Assembly: GCA_052380005.1 (NCBI GenBank)
Contig: JBQTCJ010000009.1
Origin: Salinarimonas sp052380005
GTDB lineage: Bacteria; Pseudomonadota; Alphaproteobacteria; Rhizobiales; Beijerinckiaceae
Strand: one strand, 5' to 3'
DNA: 64,000 bases
A program made the position numbers and the translations under genes. Below are positions 16,377 to 26,220 of this stretch, piece by piece; the first letter of the stretch is position 1, and each line of letters opens with the position of its first letter. The notes below the pieces were generated by a model. The model had not been told where the DNA came from and did no database searches. It was given only the letters and a program-made list of their open reading frames with translations.

Positions 16377-17603
16377 GTGCCGACCGAACCAGCCGACGCC
16401 CGCCTGCCCGTCACCGTCCTCTCCGGCTTCCTCGGGGCCGGCAAGACGACGCTCCTCCAGCACATCCTGAACAACCGCGAGGGCCGGCGCGTCGCCGTCA
16501 TCGTCAACGACATGAGCGAGGTGAACATCGACGCCGACCTCGTTCGCGCCGGCGATGCCGGCCTCTCACGCAAGACGGAGACGCTGGTCGAGATGTCGAA
16601 CGGCTGCATCTGCTGCACGCTGCGCGACGATCTCCTGGCCGAGGTGCGCCGCCTCGCGACGCAGCGGCGGTTCGATCACCTCGTCATCGAGGGCACCGGC
16701 ATCGCCGAGCCGCTCCCCGTCGCGGCGACGTTCTCCTTCCGGGATGCCGAGGGCGCGAGCCTCTCCGACGTGGCGCGGCTCGACACGATGGTGACGGTGG
16801 TGGACGCCGTAAACCTGCTTCGCGACTACGGCTCCCACGAGTTTCTCCGCGACCGTGGCGAGACCGCGGGCGACGGCGACGACCGGACGCTCGTCGATCT
16901 GCTCGTGGAGCAGATCGAGTTCGCCGACGTCGTCGTCATCAACAAGGCGGACGACGTGTCCCGCGATCAGCGGGCGCTCGTCCACCGGGTGGTGCGCGCG
17001 CTCAACGCCGACGCGCGGATCGTCGAGGCGTCCTTCGCGCGCGTCCCTCTGGATGCCGTGCTGGACACCGGCCTGTTCGACGAGGAGCGCGCCGCGTCGC
17101 ATCCGCTCTGGTTCAAGGAACTCCACGAGTCGCACGCTCACGTCCCCGAGACCGAGGAATACGGCATCACGAGCTTCGTCTACCGGGCGCGGCGGCCGTT
17201 CCATCCCCTCCTGTTCAAGAGCTTTCTCGACCTGGCCTGGCCCGGGCTCGTGCGGGCGAAGGGGCATTTCTGGCTCGCCACACGGCCGAAGTGGGTCGGC
17301 GAACTCTCGATCGCCGGAGCGATCCAGCGCGTCTCGGGTCTCGGCGCCTGGTGGGCGGCCGTCCCGCGGGAACGTTGGCCGGACGATCCCGAGAGCCGCG
17401 CCATCGTCGAGCGGCACTGGACGCCCGCCTGGGGCGACCGGCGCCAGGAGCTCGTCTTCATCGGGGTGGGGCTCGACGAGGCGGCGATCCGCACCGCGCT
17501 CGATGCGTGTCTTCTCGGCTCGGTGGTCGACGCGGGTTTCGACCCGGCCGCCTACCACGATCTCGAGGATCCGTTCCCGGCCTGGGGGACGCGGGCGCCG
17601 TGA
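16377..17603 (+). CDS. COG0523/CobW-family zinc GTPase (ZigA/ZngA-like)
   Basis: 408 aa. G3E-family GTPase: P-loop GFLGAGKTT at residues 17-25, metal site CICC at 77-80 (CxCC, the COG0523 hallmark), EGTGIAEP, NKAD for guanine recognition, and a C-terminal CobW_C domain (from about residue 245). Family members load zinc into client enzymes during zinc starvation. Start is the GTG at 16377; an ATG at 16370 is out of frame. Next to aztD and a Zur-like site, a zinc rather than cobalamin role is favoured. Confidence 0.88.
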   Translation: MPTEPADARLPVTVLSGFLGAGKTTLLQHILNNREGRRVAVIVNDMSEVNIDADLVRAGDAGLSRKTETLVEMSNGCICCTLRDDLLAEVRRLATQRRFDHLVIEGTGIAEPLPVAATFSFRDAEGASLSDVARLDTMVTVVDAVNLLRDYGSHEFLRDRGETAGDGDDRTLVDLLVEQIEFADVVVINKADDVSRDQRALVHRVVRALNADARIVEASFARVPLDAVLDTGLFDEERAASHPLWFKELHESHAHVPETEEYGITSFVYRARRPFHPLLFKSFLDLAWPGLVRAKGHFWLATRPKWVGELSIAGAIQRVSGLGAWWAAVPRERWPDDPESRAIVERHWTPAWGDRRQELVFIGVGLDEAAIRTALDACLLGSVVDAGFDPAAYHDLEDPFPAWGTRAP

Positions 17604-17613
17604 ACGATGCTCG

Positions 17614-17982
17614 TCACGCGATGACGCGCCCGCGCGGCTCGCGGCGCGGCCTGCGAGCCGCCAGCGCCCGGCGCGCGGCGGCGAGCGCGAGGCGGCCGAA
17701 GCGGGCGGCCTCGTCCGACTCGTCCTGCGCGGCGTCGGGGAGCGACCAGTAGCTCATCTCCGAGCGCGTGCCCTTCGCCTCGTAGACGAAGGGGCGTGCG
17801 CCGGCTGCCTCGAAGGCGGGCTTCGTCTCGGCGTCCACCTTCAGGTAGAGTTCGCCGACGGCCACGAGCGCGAACATCGCCTCGCCCGCGTAGACGCCGA
17901 GCCCACCGAACATCCGCCGGGTGCGGATCGGGGAGAGCTCGGGGGCGGCGGCGAACAGGTCCTGGATCGCCGCCTCGTCCAT
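17614..17982 (-). CDS. TfoX N-terminal domain protein
   Basis: 122 aa. Residues 1-95 form a TfoX_N domain: MRRMFGGLGVYAGEAMFALV-like core (TRRMFGGLGVY), then LYLKVD and F-Y-x-A-K-G with MSYWSLPD. In gammaproteobacteria TfoX is a competence regulator; stand-alone TfoX_N proteins in alphaproteobacteria have no established role. The C-terminal 25 residues are Arg-rich. It starts 16 bp after sufA ends on the same strand, so it may be the last gene of the suf unit. Confidence 0.8.
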   Translation of the reverse strand: MDEAAIQDLFAAAPELSPIRTRRMFGGLGVYAGEAMFALVAVGELYLKVDAETKPAFEAAGARPFVYEAKGTRSEMSYWSLPDAAQDESDEAARFGRLALAAARRALAARRPRREPRGRVIA

Positions 17983-17998
17983 GGCGCGGGTTCCTCGC

Positions 17999-18388
17999 TC
18001 AGAGCGCGTCCGCGTCGTCGAGCCTGGCGGGCGTCAGGGCGACCGATTCGCCGCATCCGCACGCCGAGGTCTGGTTGGGATTGTTGAAGACGAACTGGGC
18101 GGAGAGCTTGTCGACCTTGAAGTCCATCTCGGTGCCGAGCAGGAACAGCACCGCCTTGGGATCGACGAACACCTTGGCGCCCTTGTCCTCCACGACCTCG
18201 TCCCCCGGCTGGGGGCTGTCGACGAGGTCCATGACGTAGGCCATGCCGGCGCAGCCGCCGTTCTTCACGCCGACGCGCAGGCCCTCCACGGGCTTGCCGG
18301 AGGCGCCCTCGCCGGACTTGCCGACGATCGTCTTGATCCGAGCCGCCGCCGCATCGGTCAGCGTCACGACCTTGAGGTTTCCGAACAT
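17999..18388 (-). CDS. sufA: A-type iron-sulfur carrier SufA
   Basis: 129 aa. HesB/IscA family Fe-S carrier taking clusters from SufBCD to client proteins. The three ligand cysteines are in KNGGCAGMAYVMD and SACGCGESV. The N-terminal LTDAAAARIKTIV and FVDPKAVLFLLGTEMDF are typical. It is part of the minus-strand suf block, but separated from sufT by the toxin-antitoxin remnant, with a 107-bp leader, so it may need its own promoter. Confidence 0.93.
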   Translation of the reverse strand: MFGNLKVVTLTDAAAARIKTIVGKSGEGASGKPVEGLRVGVKNGGCAGMAYVMDLVDSPQPGDEVVEDKGAKVFVDPKAVLFLLGTEMDFKVDKLSAQFVFNNPNQTSACGCGESVALTPARLDDADAL

Positions 18389-18495
18389 CCGCTCTCTCTC
18401 CCACCGGGTTCAAGGCCCAGGCTTCGCGAGGTTTCACCGGTAACATAGTCATGGGCGCGGCGCAGGTCGAGGGGCGGGAAAATGCCGAGGCTTGG

Positions 18496-18828
18496 TCAGG
18501 CGGCGCTGCCGCGGCGCCCGCGGCCCTCGCCGGGGCCGACGACGCTAACGACCTCGATCACGAGCTCTCCAGGGGAGACCTCGGGATGATCCTCCAGCAC
18601 ACGATACAGCACGACGTACCCGCCGCGCACGGACCGCCGACGCAGAACCACCGAGCCTCGATGGAGCGGCCAGCGGTAGGGTGTGTCCGGGAGGTCGTGG
18701 AGCGCGCTGGTGAGGGCAGAGAGCCGGGTCGCGGCCCCGGACCCCGCTCACGGCTGTGTGAGCCAGAGGAACGCCCGCCCCAAGTCCGCTGTGGCGGGAG
18801 CGGTGAGCAGGAGGCGGCCGATCTTCAC
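18496..18828 (-). pseudogene. ParE/RelE-like toxin gene broken by an in-frame stop
   Basis: Reading from GTG 18828 gives MKIGRLLLTAPATADLGRAF and 26 residues in all, then TGA at 18750-18748. The same frame then continues for 83 codons to the TGA at 18498-18496: AGSGAATRLSALTSALHDLP, YRWPLHRGSVVLRRRSV, GGYVVLYRVL, ELVIEVVSVVGPG. Joined, the pieces look like a ParE-type toxin (APxAxxDL start, central AA-RL helix, YVVLYRV strand, final ELVIE strand). The gene lies 12 bp after the antitoxin stop, the normal toxin place. The toxin is thus probably dead, unless the stop is a sequencing error. Confidence 0.55.
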
Positions 18829-18840
18829 GAACGGGAGCGC

Positions 18841-19170
18841 TCAGGGGCCGTACATCTCGATGACCCAGTCGGGAATCGGAGGTGCACGCCCCTCGGCGAG
18901 GGCTTCCAGCACGGCCGCGGATTCCTCCGCACCGAGAACGTCGCCGGCCTCGCTCGCGCGCAATCCCTCCTCGATCAGCGCGTTCAAGTAAGCGAGCTGC
19001 GCCCGCCGCCCCTCCGGCGAGGCCGGCGGATGCCCGCCCGAAGCGCCGGGCTCCTGGGCGACGCAGTCGAGCGCCTCCAGCAGGTCGGGGTCGCTCAGGT
19101 CGAACGCATCCGCGTCGAACGGCGCCTGCGGCCTCTCCCAGAACCCTCCATCCGGATCGCGCGTCGTCAT
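18841..19170 (-). CDS. ParD-like antitoxin candidate
   Basis: 109 aa, acidic. The N-terminal half is low-complexity with several acidic runs. The C-terminal half (RRAQLAYLNALIEEGLRASE and following) has the 'LIxEGLxSGE' helix and short tail of ParD/CopG-associated antitoxins, which wrap a ParE-type toxin. It stands directly before the broken toxin gene. The pair sits inside the suf operon between sufT and sufA. Function is inferred from gene pairing and the C-terminal pattern; no clear ribbon-helix-helix domain is visible. Confidence 0.5.
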   Translation of the reverse strand: MTTRDPDGGFWERPQAPFDADAFDLSDPDLLEALDCVAQEPGASGGHPPASPEGRRAQLAYLNALIEEGLRASEAGDVLGAEESAAVLEALAEGRAPPIPDWVIEMYGP

Positions 19171-19274
19171 CTACCGTCCCTCCGTGGCATTGGAGAGATC
19201 ATGCACGAGAACGAACGTGAACACAACCCCGATCGCATCGCATGAAGAAGCACACGCAAGGCGCGAATCTCGGC

Positions 19275-19676
19275 TCACCACATGTCGAGCGCGACGCGGG
19301 CCTCGTCGGACATGCGGCTCTGGTCCCAAGGCGGGTCGAAGACGATCTGCACGTCGACCTCCTGGACGCCCTGAACGGCCGAGACCGCGTTCTCCACCCA
19401 GCCGGGCATCTCGCCCGCCACGGGGCAGCCCGGCGAGGTGAGCGTCATGTCGATGGCGACCTTGCGCTCGTCGGAGATCTCGACGCGGTAGATCAGGCCG
19501 AGCTCGTAGATGTCGGCGGGGATCTCGGGGTCGTAGACCGTCTTGAGCGCGGCGACGATGTCGTCGGTGAGGCGATCGATCTCCTCCGGCGGCAGGCCGG
19601 CGCCGCCCGAATCGCCGGTGGTGGCGACCTGCGGTTCGTTGGGGTGGGGCGTGTCCGTCACGGGGGTCTCGCTCAT
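19275..19676 (-). CDS. sufT: Fe-S assembly factor SufT (MIP18 family)
   Basis: 133 aa. DUF59/MIP18 domain protein helping Fe-S cluster maturation. KTVYDPEIPADIYELGLIYRV and TLTSPGCPVAGEMPGWVENA (conserved reactive Cys) are diagnostic. The first ~35 residues are polar and variable. Start at 19676 follows the sufS stop by 16 bp with the GAGGAATT-like leader, so it is in the operon. Confidence 0.92.
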   Translation of the reverse strand: MSETPVTDTPHPNEPQVATTGDSGGAGLPPEEIDRLTDDIVAALKTVYDPEIPADIYELGLIYRVEISDERKVAIDMTLTSPGCPVAGEMPGWVENAVSAVQGVQEVDVQIVFDPPWDQSRMSDEARVALDMW

Positions 19677-19692
19677 GGGGGAATTCCTCGCG

Positions 19693-20946
19693 TCAGGCGA
19701 ACAGGGTCTCGGCCTTGCGCAACGCGTCGACGAGCATATCGACTTCCTCGCGCGTGTTGTAGAGGCCGAACGACGCCCGGCAGGTGGAGGTGACGCCGAA
19801 GCGCTGCAGGAGCGGCATGGCGCAATGCGTGCCCGCACGCACCGCGACGCCCTGCCGGTCGATGACCGTGGCGACGTCGTGGGCGTGCGCGCCCTTCATC
19901 TCGAAGGAGAAGATCGCGCCCTTGTCCCGGGCCCTGCCGATCAGGCGGATGGAGTTCATCTCGCCGAGCCGCGCCTGGGCGTAGTCGCGCAGCATCGTCT
20001 CGTGGGCGACGATGTTCTCGCGTCCGAGCGCCGTCATGTAGCGCAGCGCCGCGCCGAGCCCGATCGCCTCCAGGATCGCCGGCGTACCGGCCTCGAAGCG
20101 GTGGGGCGGCTCGTTGTAGGTCACGCCGTCGGTCGTCACGGTCTCGATCATCTCGCCGCCGCCCTCGAAGGGCGGCATGCGGTCGAGCCATTCCTTCTTG
20201 CCGTAGAGCACGCCGATGCCGGTGGGGCCGTAGAGCTTGTGGCCGGTCATGACGAAGAAGTCGGCGTCGAGCGCCCGGACGTCGACCTCCATGTGCACCG
20301 CCGACTGCGCGCCGTCGACGAGCACGGGGATGCCCCGGGCGTGCGCCGCCTCGATGATCGCCTTCATCGGTGTGATGGTGCCGAGCGCGTTCGACATCTG
20401 GGTGATGGCCACCATCTTGGTGCGCGGGCCGAGCAGCTTCTCGTACTCCTCGAACAGGAGCTCGCCCTCGTCCGACACCGGCACCCACTTGATCACGGCG
20501 CCCTTGCGCTCTCGCAGATAGTGCCAGGGCACGATGTTGGAGTGGTGCTCCATGATCGAGAGCACGATCTCGTCACCCTCGCCGATGCCGTGGGGGCCGC
20601 CCATGCGTCCGAAGCAGTCGGCGACGAGGTTGTACGCCGCGGTGGCGTTGCGGGTGAAGACGATCTCGTCGACGGAGCCGGCGCCGAGGAAGGCGCGCAC
20701 CGTCTCGCGCGCGGCCTCGAACCCCTCGGTGGCGACGTTCGCCATGTAGTGCAGGCCGCGGTGGACGTTGGCGTAGCCCGTCTCCATGGCGTGCGACATC
20801 GCCTCGATCACCGCCTTCGGCTTCTGGGCCGAGGCGGCGTTGTCGAGGTAGACGAGCGGCCGGCCGTAGACCTGTTGCGCGAGGATCGGGAAGTCCCGGC
20901 GCACGGCCTCGACGTCGTAGGGGAGGGCGGTCGTCTTCGTGTCCAT
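19693..20946 (-). CDS. sufS: Group II cysteine desulfurase SufS
   Basis: 417 aa. PLP enzyme releasing sulfur from cysteine for the SufBCD scaffold. YLDNAASAQKP, MEHHSNIVPWHYL, the PLP lysine in MTGHKLYGPTGIG and the persulfide Cys in RAGTHCAMPLLQRFG mark it as SufS rather than IscS. Length is standard. It is separated from sufD by a 53-bp gap containing a REP-like hairpin. Confidence 0.95.
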   Translation of the reverse strand: MDTKTTALPYDVEAVRRDFPILAQQVYGRPLVYLDNAASAQKPKAVIEAMSHAMETGYANVHRGLHYMANVATEGFEAARETVRAFLGAGSVDEIVFTRNATAAYNLVADCFGRMGGPHGIGEGDEIVLSIMEHHSNIVPWHYLRERKGAVIKWVPVSDEGELLFEEYEKLLGPRTKMVAITQMSNALGTITPMKAIIEAAHARGIPVLVDGAQSAVHMEVDVRALDADFFVMTGHKLYGPTGIGVLYGKKEWLDRMPPFEGGGEMIETVTTDGVTYNEPPHRFEAGTPAILEAIGLGAALRYMTALGRENIVAHETMLRDYAQARLGEMNSIRLIGRARDKGAIFSFEMKGAHAHDVATVIDRQGVAVRAGTHCAMPLLQRFGVTSTCRASFGLYNTREEVDMLVDALRKAETLFA

Positions 20947-20961
20947 GGTTCGCCTCCGAAA

Positions 20962-20985
20962 CCCCTCTCCCGGGCGGGAGAGGGG
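20962..20985. repeat. REP-like palindrome in the sufD-sufS gap
   Basis: Perfect inverted repeat CCCCTCTCCC (20962-20971), loop GGGC, GGGAGAGGGG (20976-20985), followed by a purine-rich AGGGGTGAGGGGG tail. This style of element is dispersed in many GC-rich proteobacterial genomes. In the minus-strand message it forms a 10-bp hairpin just before the sufS ribosome site and may alter sufS mRNA stability. Confidence 0.6.
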
Positions 20986-20999
20986 CAGGGGTGAGGGGG

Positions 21000-22304
21000 T
21001 CAGCCGCGCGCCTTCAGCCAGGCCTCGACGATGCCCATCAGGGCCTCGCCGACGAGCTCGTCGGCGAGGCCCTCCTCGACGGCCTCGCCGAGGAAGGACT
21101 CGATGAGCAGCGCCTCCGCCTCCGGCCGCGGCAGGCCGCGGGCCATGAGGTAGAACAGGACGTCGTCGTCGAGCTCGCCGCAGGTGGCGCCGTGGGCGCA
21201 CTGCACGTCGTCGGCGAAGATCTCGAGCTCGGGCTTGTTCATCATCGTGCCCTCCTCCGAGAGGAGGACGGCCGCCGACATCATCTTGCCGTCGGTCTTC
21301 TGGGCACCCGGCGCGACGTTGATGCGGCCCTGGAACACGCCGGTGCCGCGCCCGTCGATGGCGTGCTTGAACAGCTCGCGGCTCTCGCAGCCGGTGGCCA
21401 GATGATTGACCACCAGCGTCGTGTCGGCGTGCTGGTCGCCCGACAGCATGGTCGCGCCGCGCACCGCTCCGTGCGAGCCCGCACCCGCGAAGGTCATCCA
21501 GACCTGGTGGCGCGACACGGCCGAGCCGCCGACCACGTTGCGGGTGCCGAACGCGACCTCCGCGCCGAGATGCGCGGTGATCGTCGAGAGCGCGAGCGCC
21601 TTGTCGCCGTTGGCGTTGAGCCGAACGTGCGCGACCTTCGCGCGGTCGCCCACGACGAACTCGAGGACTGAGTTCGGCTGATGCGCAACGCCGTGCGGGC
21701 TCTCGTGCGTCTCGAGCAGCGAGATCGCCGCGTCGGGCTCCACCACGACGAGGACGCGTGTGGCGGTCGCCGCCGGACGCGCGCACGCCGTGACGAAGCG
21801 CAGCGCGACCCGCCCCTCGACCGCGCCGGTGACGTGCAGCACGACGCCGTCCGTCATGAAGGCGGCGTTGAGCGCGTAGGCGGCGTTGCCCTCGGCGTCC
21901 GAGACCGCGCCGAGCTTCGCCAGCAGCGGATGGCCCTCGGCGAGGGCCTGGGCCAACGGCACCGCCGTGATGCCCGCGGGCATCGCGTCGGCCTTCGCGA
22001 GGTGGCCGTCGACGAAGGCGATCGTCGCCGGCTCGGCGGCGGCGAAGACGCTCTCGACCGAGAGCGCCCGCGCGACGTCGGTCTCCGACGGCTTCTCCGC
22101 CAGCGGCGCGGCCTCGCGCATCAGCGCGCGCAGGTCCGTGTACTTCCACTCCTCGACGCGGCGGTGGGGCAGGCCCTTCTCCGCGAAGCGATGGAAGGCG
22201 TCCTCGCGCGAGCGCGCGTCGCCGGGGAGCAGGCTCTTCGAGCGCGCGAAGAGATCGGCGAGCGCCGTCTCCGCTTGCGTCTTCAGGGTGGCGACCTCGG
22301 CCAT
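21000..22304 (-). CDS. sufD: Fe-S scaffold protein SufD
   Basis: 434 aa. Beta-helix partner of SufB in the SufBC2D scaffold. RRVEEWKYTDLRALM near the N-terminus, FVDGHLA, and the C-terminal FADDVQCAHGATCGELDDDVLFYLMARGL are family marks; the CxHGAT region carries the His used at the SufB-SufD interface. ATG 22304 overlaps the sufC stop (ATGA), so it is coupled to sufC. Confidence 0.94.
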   Translation of the reverse strand: MAEVATLKTQAETALADLFARSKSLLPGDARSREDAFHRFAEKGLPHRRVEEWKYTDLRALMREAAPLAEKPSETDVARALSVESVFAAAEPATIAFVDGHLAKADAMPAGITAVPLAQALAEGHPLLAKLGAVSDAEGNAAYALNAAFMTDGVVLHVTGAVEGRVALRFVTACARPAATATRVLVVVEPDAAISLLETHESPHGVAHQPNSVLEFVVGDRAKVAHVRLNANGDKALALSTITAHLGAEVAFGTRNVVGGSAVSRHQVWMTFAGAGSHGAVRGATMLSGDQHADTTLVVNHLATGCESRELFKHAIDGRGTGVFQGRINVAPGAQKTDGKMMSAAVLLSEEGTMMNKPELEIFADDVQCAHGATCGELDDDVLFYLMARGLPRPEAEALLIESFLGEAVEEGLADELVGEALMGIVEAWLKARG

Positions 22305-23056
22305 CACGCGGCCTCCTGGGCCTTGTAGTCGGCGTAGCCGCTCGCCTCGAGCTCGAGGGCCAGCTCCTTGCCGCCCGAGCGCATGATCCTGCCGTTGGCC
22401 ATCACGTGCACCGTGTCGGGCACGATGTAGTTGAGGAGCCGCTGGTAGTGGGTGATGACGAGGAAGGCGCGCTTGTCGGACTTGAGCGCGTTCACGCCCT
22501 CCGAGACGATGCGCAGCGCGTCGATGTCGAGCCCGGAATCGGTCTCGTCGAGGATGCACATGCGCGGCTCGAGCAGCGCCATCTGGAGGATCTCCATGCG
22601 CTTCTTCTCGCCGCCGGAGAAGCCGACGTTGAGCGCGCGCTTGAGCATGTCGCGCGGGATCTCGAGCTTGGCGGCGGCGTCCTGGACGGCCTTCATGAAC
22701 TCGGGCGTGGTCAGCTCCGTCTCCTCGCGGGCGCGGCGCTGGGCGTTGAGCGCGGCCTTGAGGAAGGTCATCGTGGCGACGCCGGGGATCTCGAGCGGGT
22801 ACTGGAAGGCCAGGAACACGCCGGCGGCGGCGCGCTCGGAGGCCTCCATCTCGAGGATGTTCTCGCCGTCGAGCAGGATCTCGCCGTCGAGGATCTCGTA
22901 GTCCTCCTTGCCGGCGATGATGTAGGAGAGCGTCGACTTGCCGGACCCGTTCGGGCCCATGATGGCGGCGGTCTCGCCGTCGTGGACGGTGAGGGTCAGG
23001 CCGTCGAGGATGCGCTTGCCCTCGATCTCGGCGACGAGGTTCTTGATTTCGAGCAT
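22304..23056 (-). CDS. sufC: Fe-S assembly ATPase SufC
   Basis: 250 aa. ABC-type ATPase of the Suf scaffold. Walker A GPNGSGKST at residues 35-43, signature FSGGEKKRMEI, Walker B MCILDETDSGLD, and the SufC-specific KEDYEILDGEI segment are all visible. It follows sufB after 110 bp, the widest gap within the core operon; no terminator-like structure was seen in that gap. Confidence 0.96.
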   Translation of the reverse strand: MLEIKNLVAEIEGKRILDGLTLTVHDGETAAIMGPNGSGKSTLSYIIAGKEDYEILDGEILLDGENILEMEASERAAAGVFLAFQYPLEIPGVATMTFLKAALNAQRRAREETELTTPEFMKAVQDAAAKLEIPRDMLKRALNVGFSGGEKKRMEILQMALLEPRMCILDETDSGLDIDALRIVSEGVNALKSDKRAFLVITHYQRLLNYIVPDTVHVMANGRIMRSGGKELALELEASGYADYKAQEAA

Positions 23057-23166
23057 GACGTTTGGTCCGTACGTTCAGATGACTTGGTGGCCACCCGGCG
23101 GGAGCGCCGCGAGGGCCAGCCTCGTGCGCTCGGCCGCGACCGGCCGGCGAAGATCGGGGCGGGCGA

Positions 23167-24639
<1,473 letters not shown>

Positions 24640-24701
24640 CGTCACCCTCCTCTCACGGTTTCAAGGACCGCGGAACGGTTCTGCTGTACTACGCAACGCG
24701 C

Positions 24702-25868
24702 TCACGCCGCCTGAGATCGGCGTGCGCGCCTTTCCTCTACGTCTTCGAGAACGGACGCGAAACGGATCACCGCCTCGTCGTCCGTCGCCCATCCCCAGGA
24801 GACGCGCAGCGCCCCCTCGGCGAGCGCCGGCTCGACGCCCATGGCGTCGAGCACGTGCGAGCGCCGCACCTTGCCCGACGAGCAGGCCGAGCCCGAGGAG
24901 AGCGCGACGCCGCCGAGGTCGAAGGCGATGAGCGCCGTCTCGGCCCGAAGGCCGGGGACGGCGAAGAGAATCGTGTTGGGCAGGCGCGGGGCGCGCTCCC
25001 CGAAGATCACGGCGCCCGGCGCCGTCCGGCGGATCGCGGCCTCGAAGGCCGGGCCCAGCGCCGCGAGACGCGCGCTCTCGGTGGGGAGCCCCTCTCGGGC
25101 CGCGCGCGCCGCCGCGCCGAAGGCGACGAGCGCCGGGACGTTCTCGGTCCCCGCGCGTCGCCCGCGCTCCTGGCCGCCGCCGCGCAGCAGCGGATCGACG
25201 GCGATCGCGCCGGATGCCAGCACCAGCGCGCCCGCGCCCTGCGGACCGCCGATCTTGTGGGCCGACAGCGTCAGGGCGTCGACCCCGAGCGCCCGGATCG
25301 ACACGGGGATGCGGCCCGGCGCCTGGACGGCGTCCGTATGGATCGAAGCGCCGTGGGCGTGCGCGATCCGCGCCGCCTCGGCGACCGGCTGGATCACGCC
25401 CGTCTCGCTGTTGGCGAGCTGCAGCGAGACGAGCGCCCGGCGCGGGGCGATCTCCGCGATCCGCGCCTCGAGCCAGGCGAGATCGGCGACGCCGTCCGCG
25501 GACAGCGGGATGCGCTCGACGGCGTCGGGCGCGAAGCGGTGACCGTCGAGCACGCAGGGATGCTCGCCCGCGCCGACGAGCAGCACCTCGGCGCGCGGCG
25601 CGCCCACCGGGCCGAAGCCGGGGGAGAGCGCGAGCGCGTTCGCCTCGGTGCCGCCGCTCGTGAAGATCACCGCGTCCGCCCGCGCGTCCACGAGCCGCGC
25701 CACCTCGGCGCGGGCGCTCTCCAGCGCGGCGCGGGCCGCCCGGCCCTCGGCGTGGACGGAGGATGCGTTGCCGCACGACGCCATCGCCTGGACGAGCACG
25801 CACGCCGCCGCCTCCCTGAGGGGAGCGGTCGCGTTCCAGTCGAGATAGATGCGCGCTGCTCGGTCCAT
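24702..25868 (-). CDS. Cysteine desulfurase, IscS/NifS type, first gene of the suf operon
   Basis: 388 aa. A second PLP desulfurase, class I: YLDWNATAPL, GGTEANALAL, the PLP lysine in LSAHKIGGPQGAG, and the flexible-loop Cys in SSGSACSSGKVRRSHV. Rhizobiales suf operons often begin with such an iscS-like gene before sufB; the usual iscR-type regulator gene is not found ahead of it here. Two ICE palindromes lie about 190 bp upstream. Confidence 0.93.
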   Translation of the reverse strand: MDRAARIYLDWNATAPLREAAACVLVQAMASCGNASSVHAEGRAARAALESARAEVARLVDARADAVIFTSGGTEANALALSPGFGPVGAPRAEVLLVGAGEHPCVLDGHRFAPDAVERIPLSADGVADLAWLEARIAEIAPRRALVSLQLANSETGVIQPVAEAARIAHAHGASIHTDAVQAPGRIPVSIRALGVDALTLSAHKIGGPQGAGALVLASGAIAVDPLLRGGGQERGRRAGTENVPALVAFGAAARAAREGLPTESARLAALGPAFEAAIRRTAPGAVIFGERAPRLPNTILFAVPGLRAETALIAFDLGGVALSSGSACSSGKVRRSHVLDAMGVEPALAEGALRVSWGWATDDEAVIRFASVLEDVEERRARRSQAA

Positions 25869-26220
25869 TCCCGTGTCCGTCGCCTCCCAGCCCCGCGAAA
25901 CCCGCCCCGTCGACGCCCCGTCGCGCGCCTCGCGACGAAAGCCTTGGTCTCCGCGCGCCTCGCGACGAAAGCCTTGCTCTTCACCCCGCTTGCCGTGCTA
26001 GAGCCTGCGGACCACACCACGACGGTCCCGATCGGACCGCCGGCGACGCCCTCTTTAGAACGGTTCTAAGCGGTTAGAATTATTCTAAGAGTGATTTAGG
26101 GAAGCATCCCGCGGCAAGTCAAGGCTCGCCGACGCGTTTTCCGGCGCGGCGGCGGGCGCGGCGGCCCGGGAGCGCGTTCCGGGCCCGCGGCCGTGGCGAC
26201 CCGTGTCGAGAGGACGAGGC
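25869..26220. other. 352-bp divergent control region with tandem repeat and iron boxes
   Basis: Holds no gene. It contains a 30-bp tandem duplication (units 25922-25950 and 25952-25980, core CCTCGCGACGAAAGCCTTG) and two perfect TTAGAA-N3-TTCTAA palindromes (26055-26088) in the only AT-rich patch, flanked by GC-rich sequence. The region separates the minus-strand suf operon from the plus-strand hydrolase gene. Confidence 0.7.
26055..26088. promoter_or_regulatory. Two Irr/ICE iron-control boxes upstream of the suf operon
   Basis: TTAGAACGGTTCTAA (26055-26069) and TTAGAATTATTCTAA (26074-26088), both perfect palindromes of the iron-control-element form TTTAGAA-N3-TTCTAAA, 19 bp centre to centre. 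Irr, the haem-sensing Fur-family regulator of Rhizobiales and relatives, binds such boxes and is known to control suf genes. Two boxes at this spacing would allow two dimers on nearly the same DNA face. Which of the two divergent genes they control is inferred from function; the suf operon is the obvious target. Confidence 0.8.

Noticed and set aside
16377..17603. COG0523 GTPase as cobalamin CobW
   Set aside because: The cob genes are 40 kb away; zinc chaperone neighbour and Zur-like box favour a zinc role.
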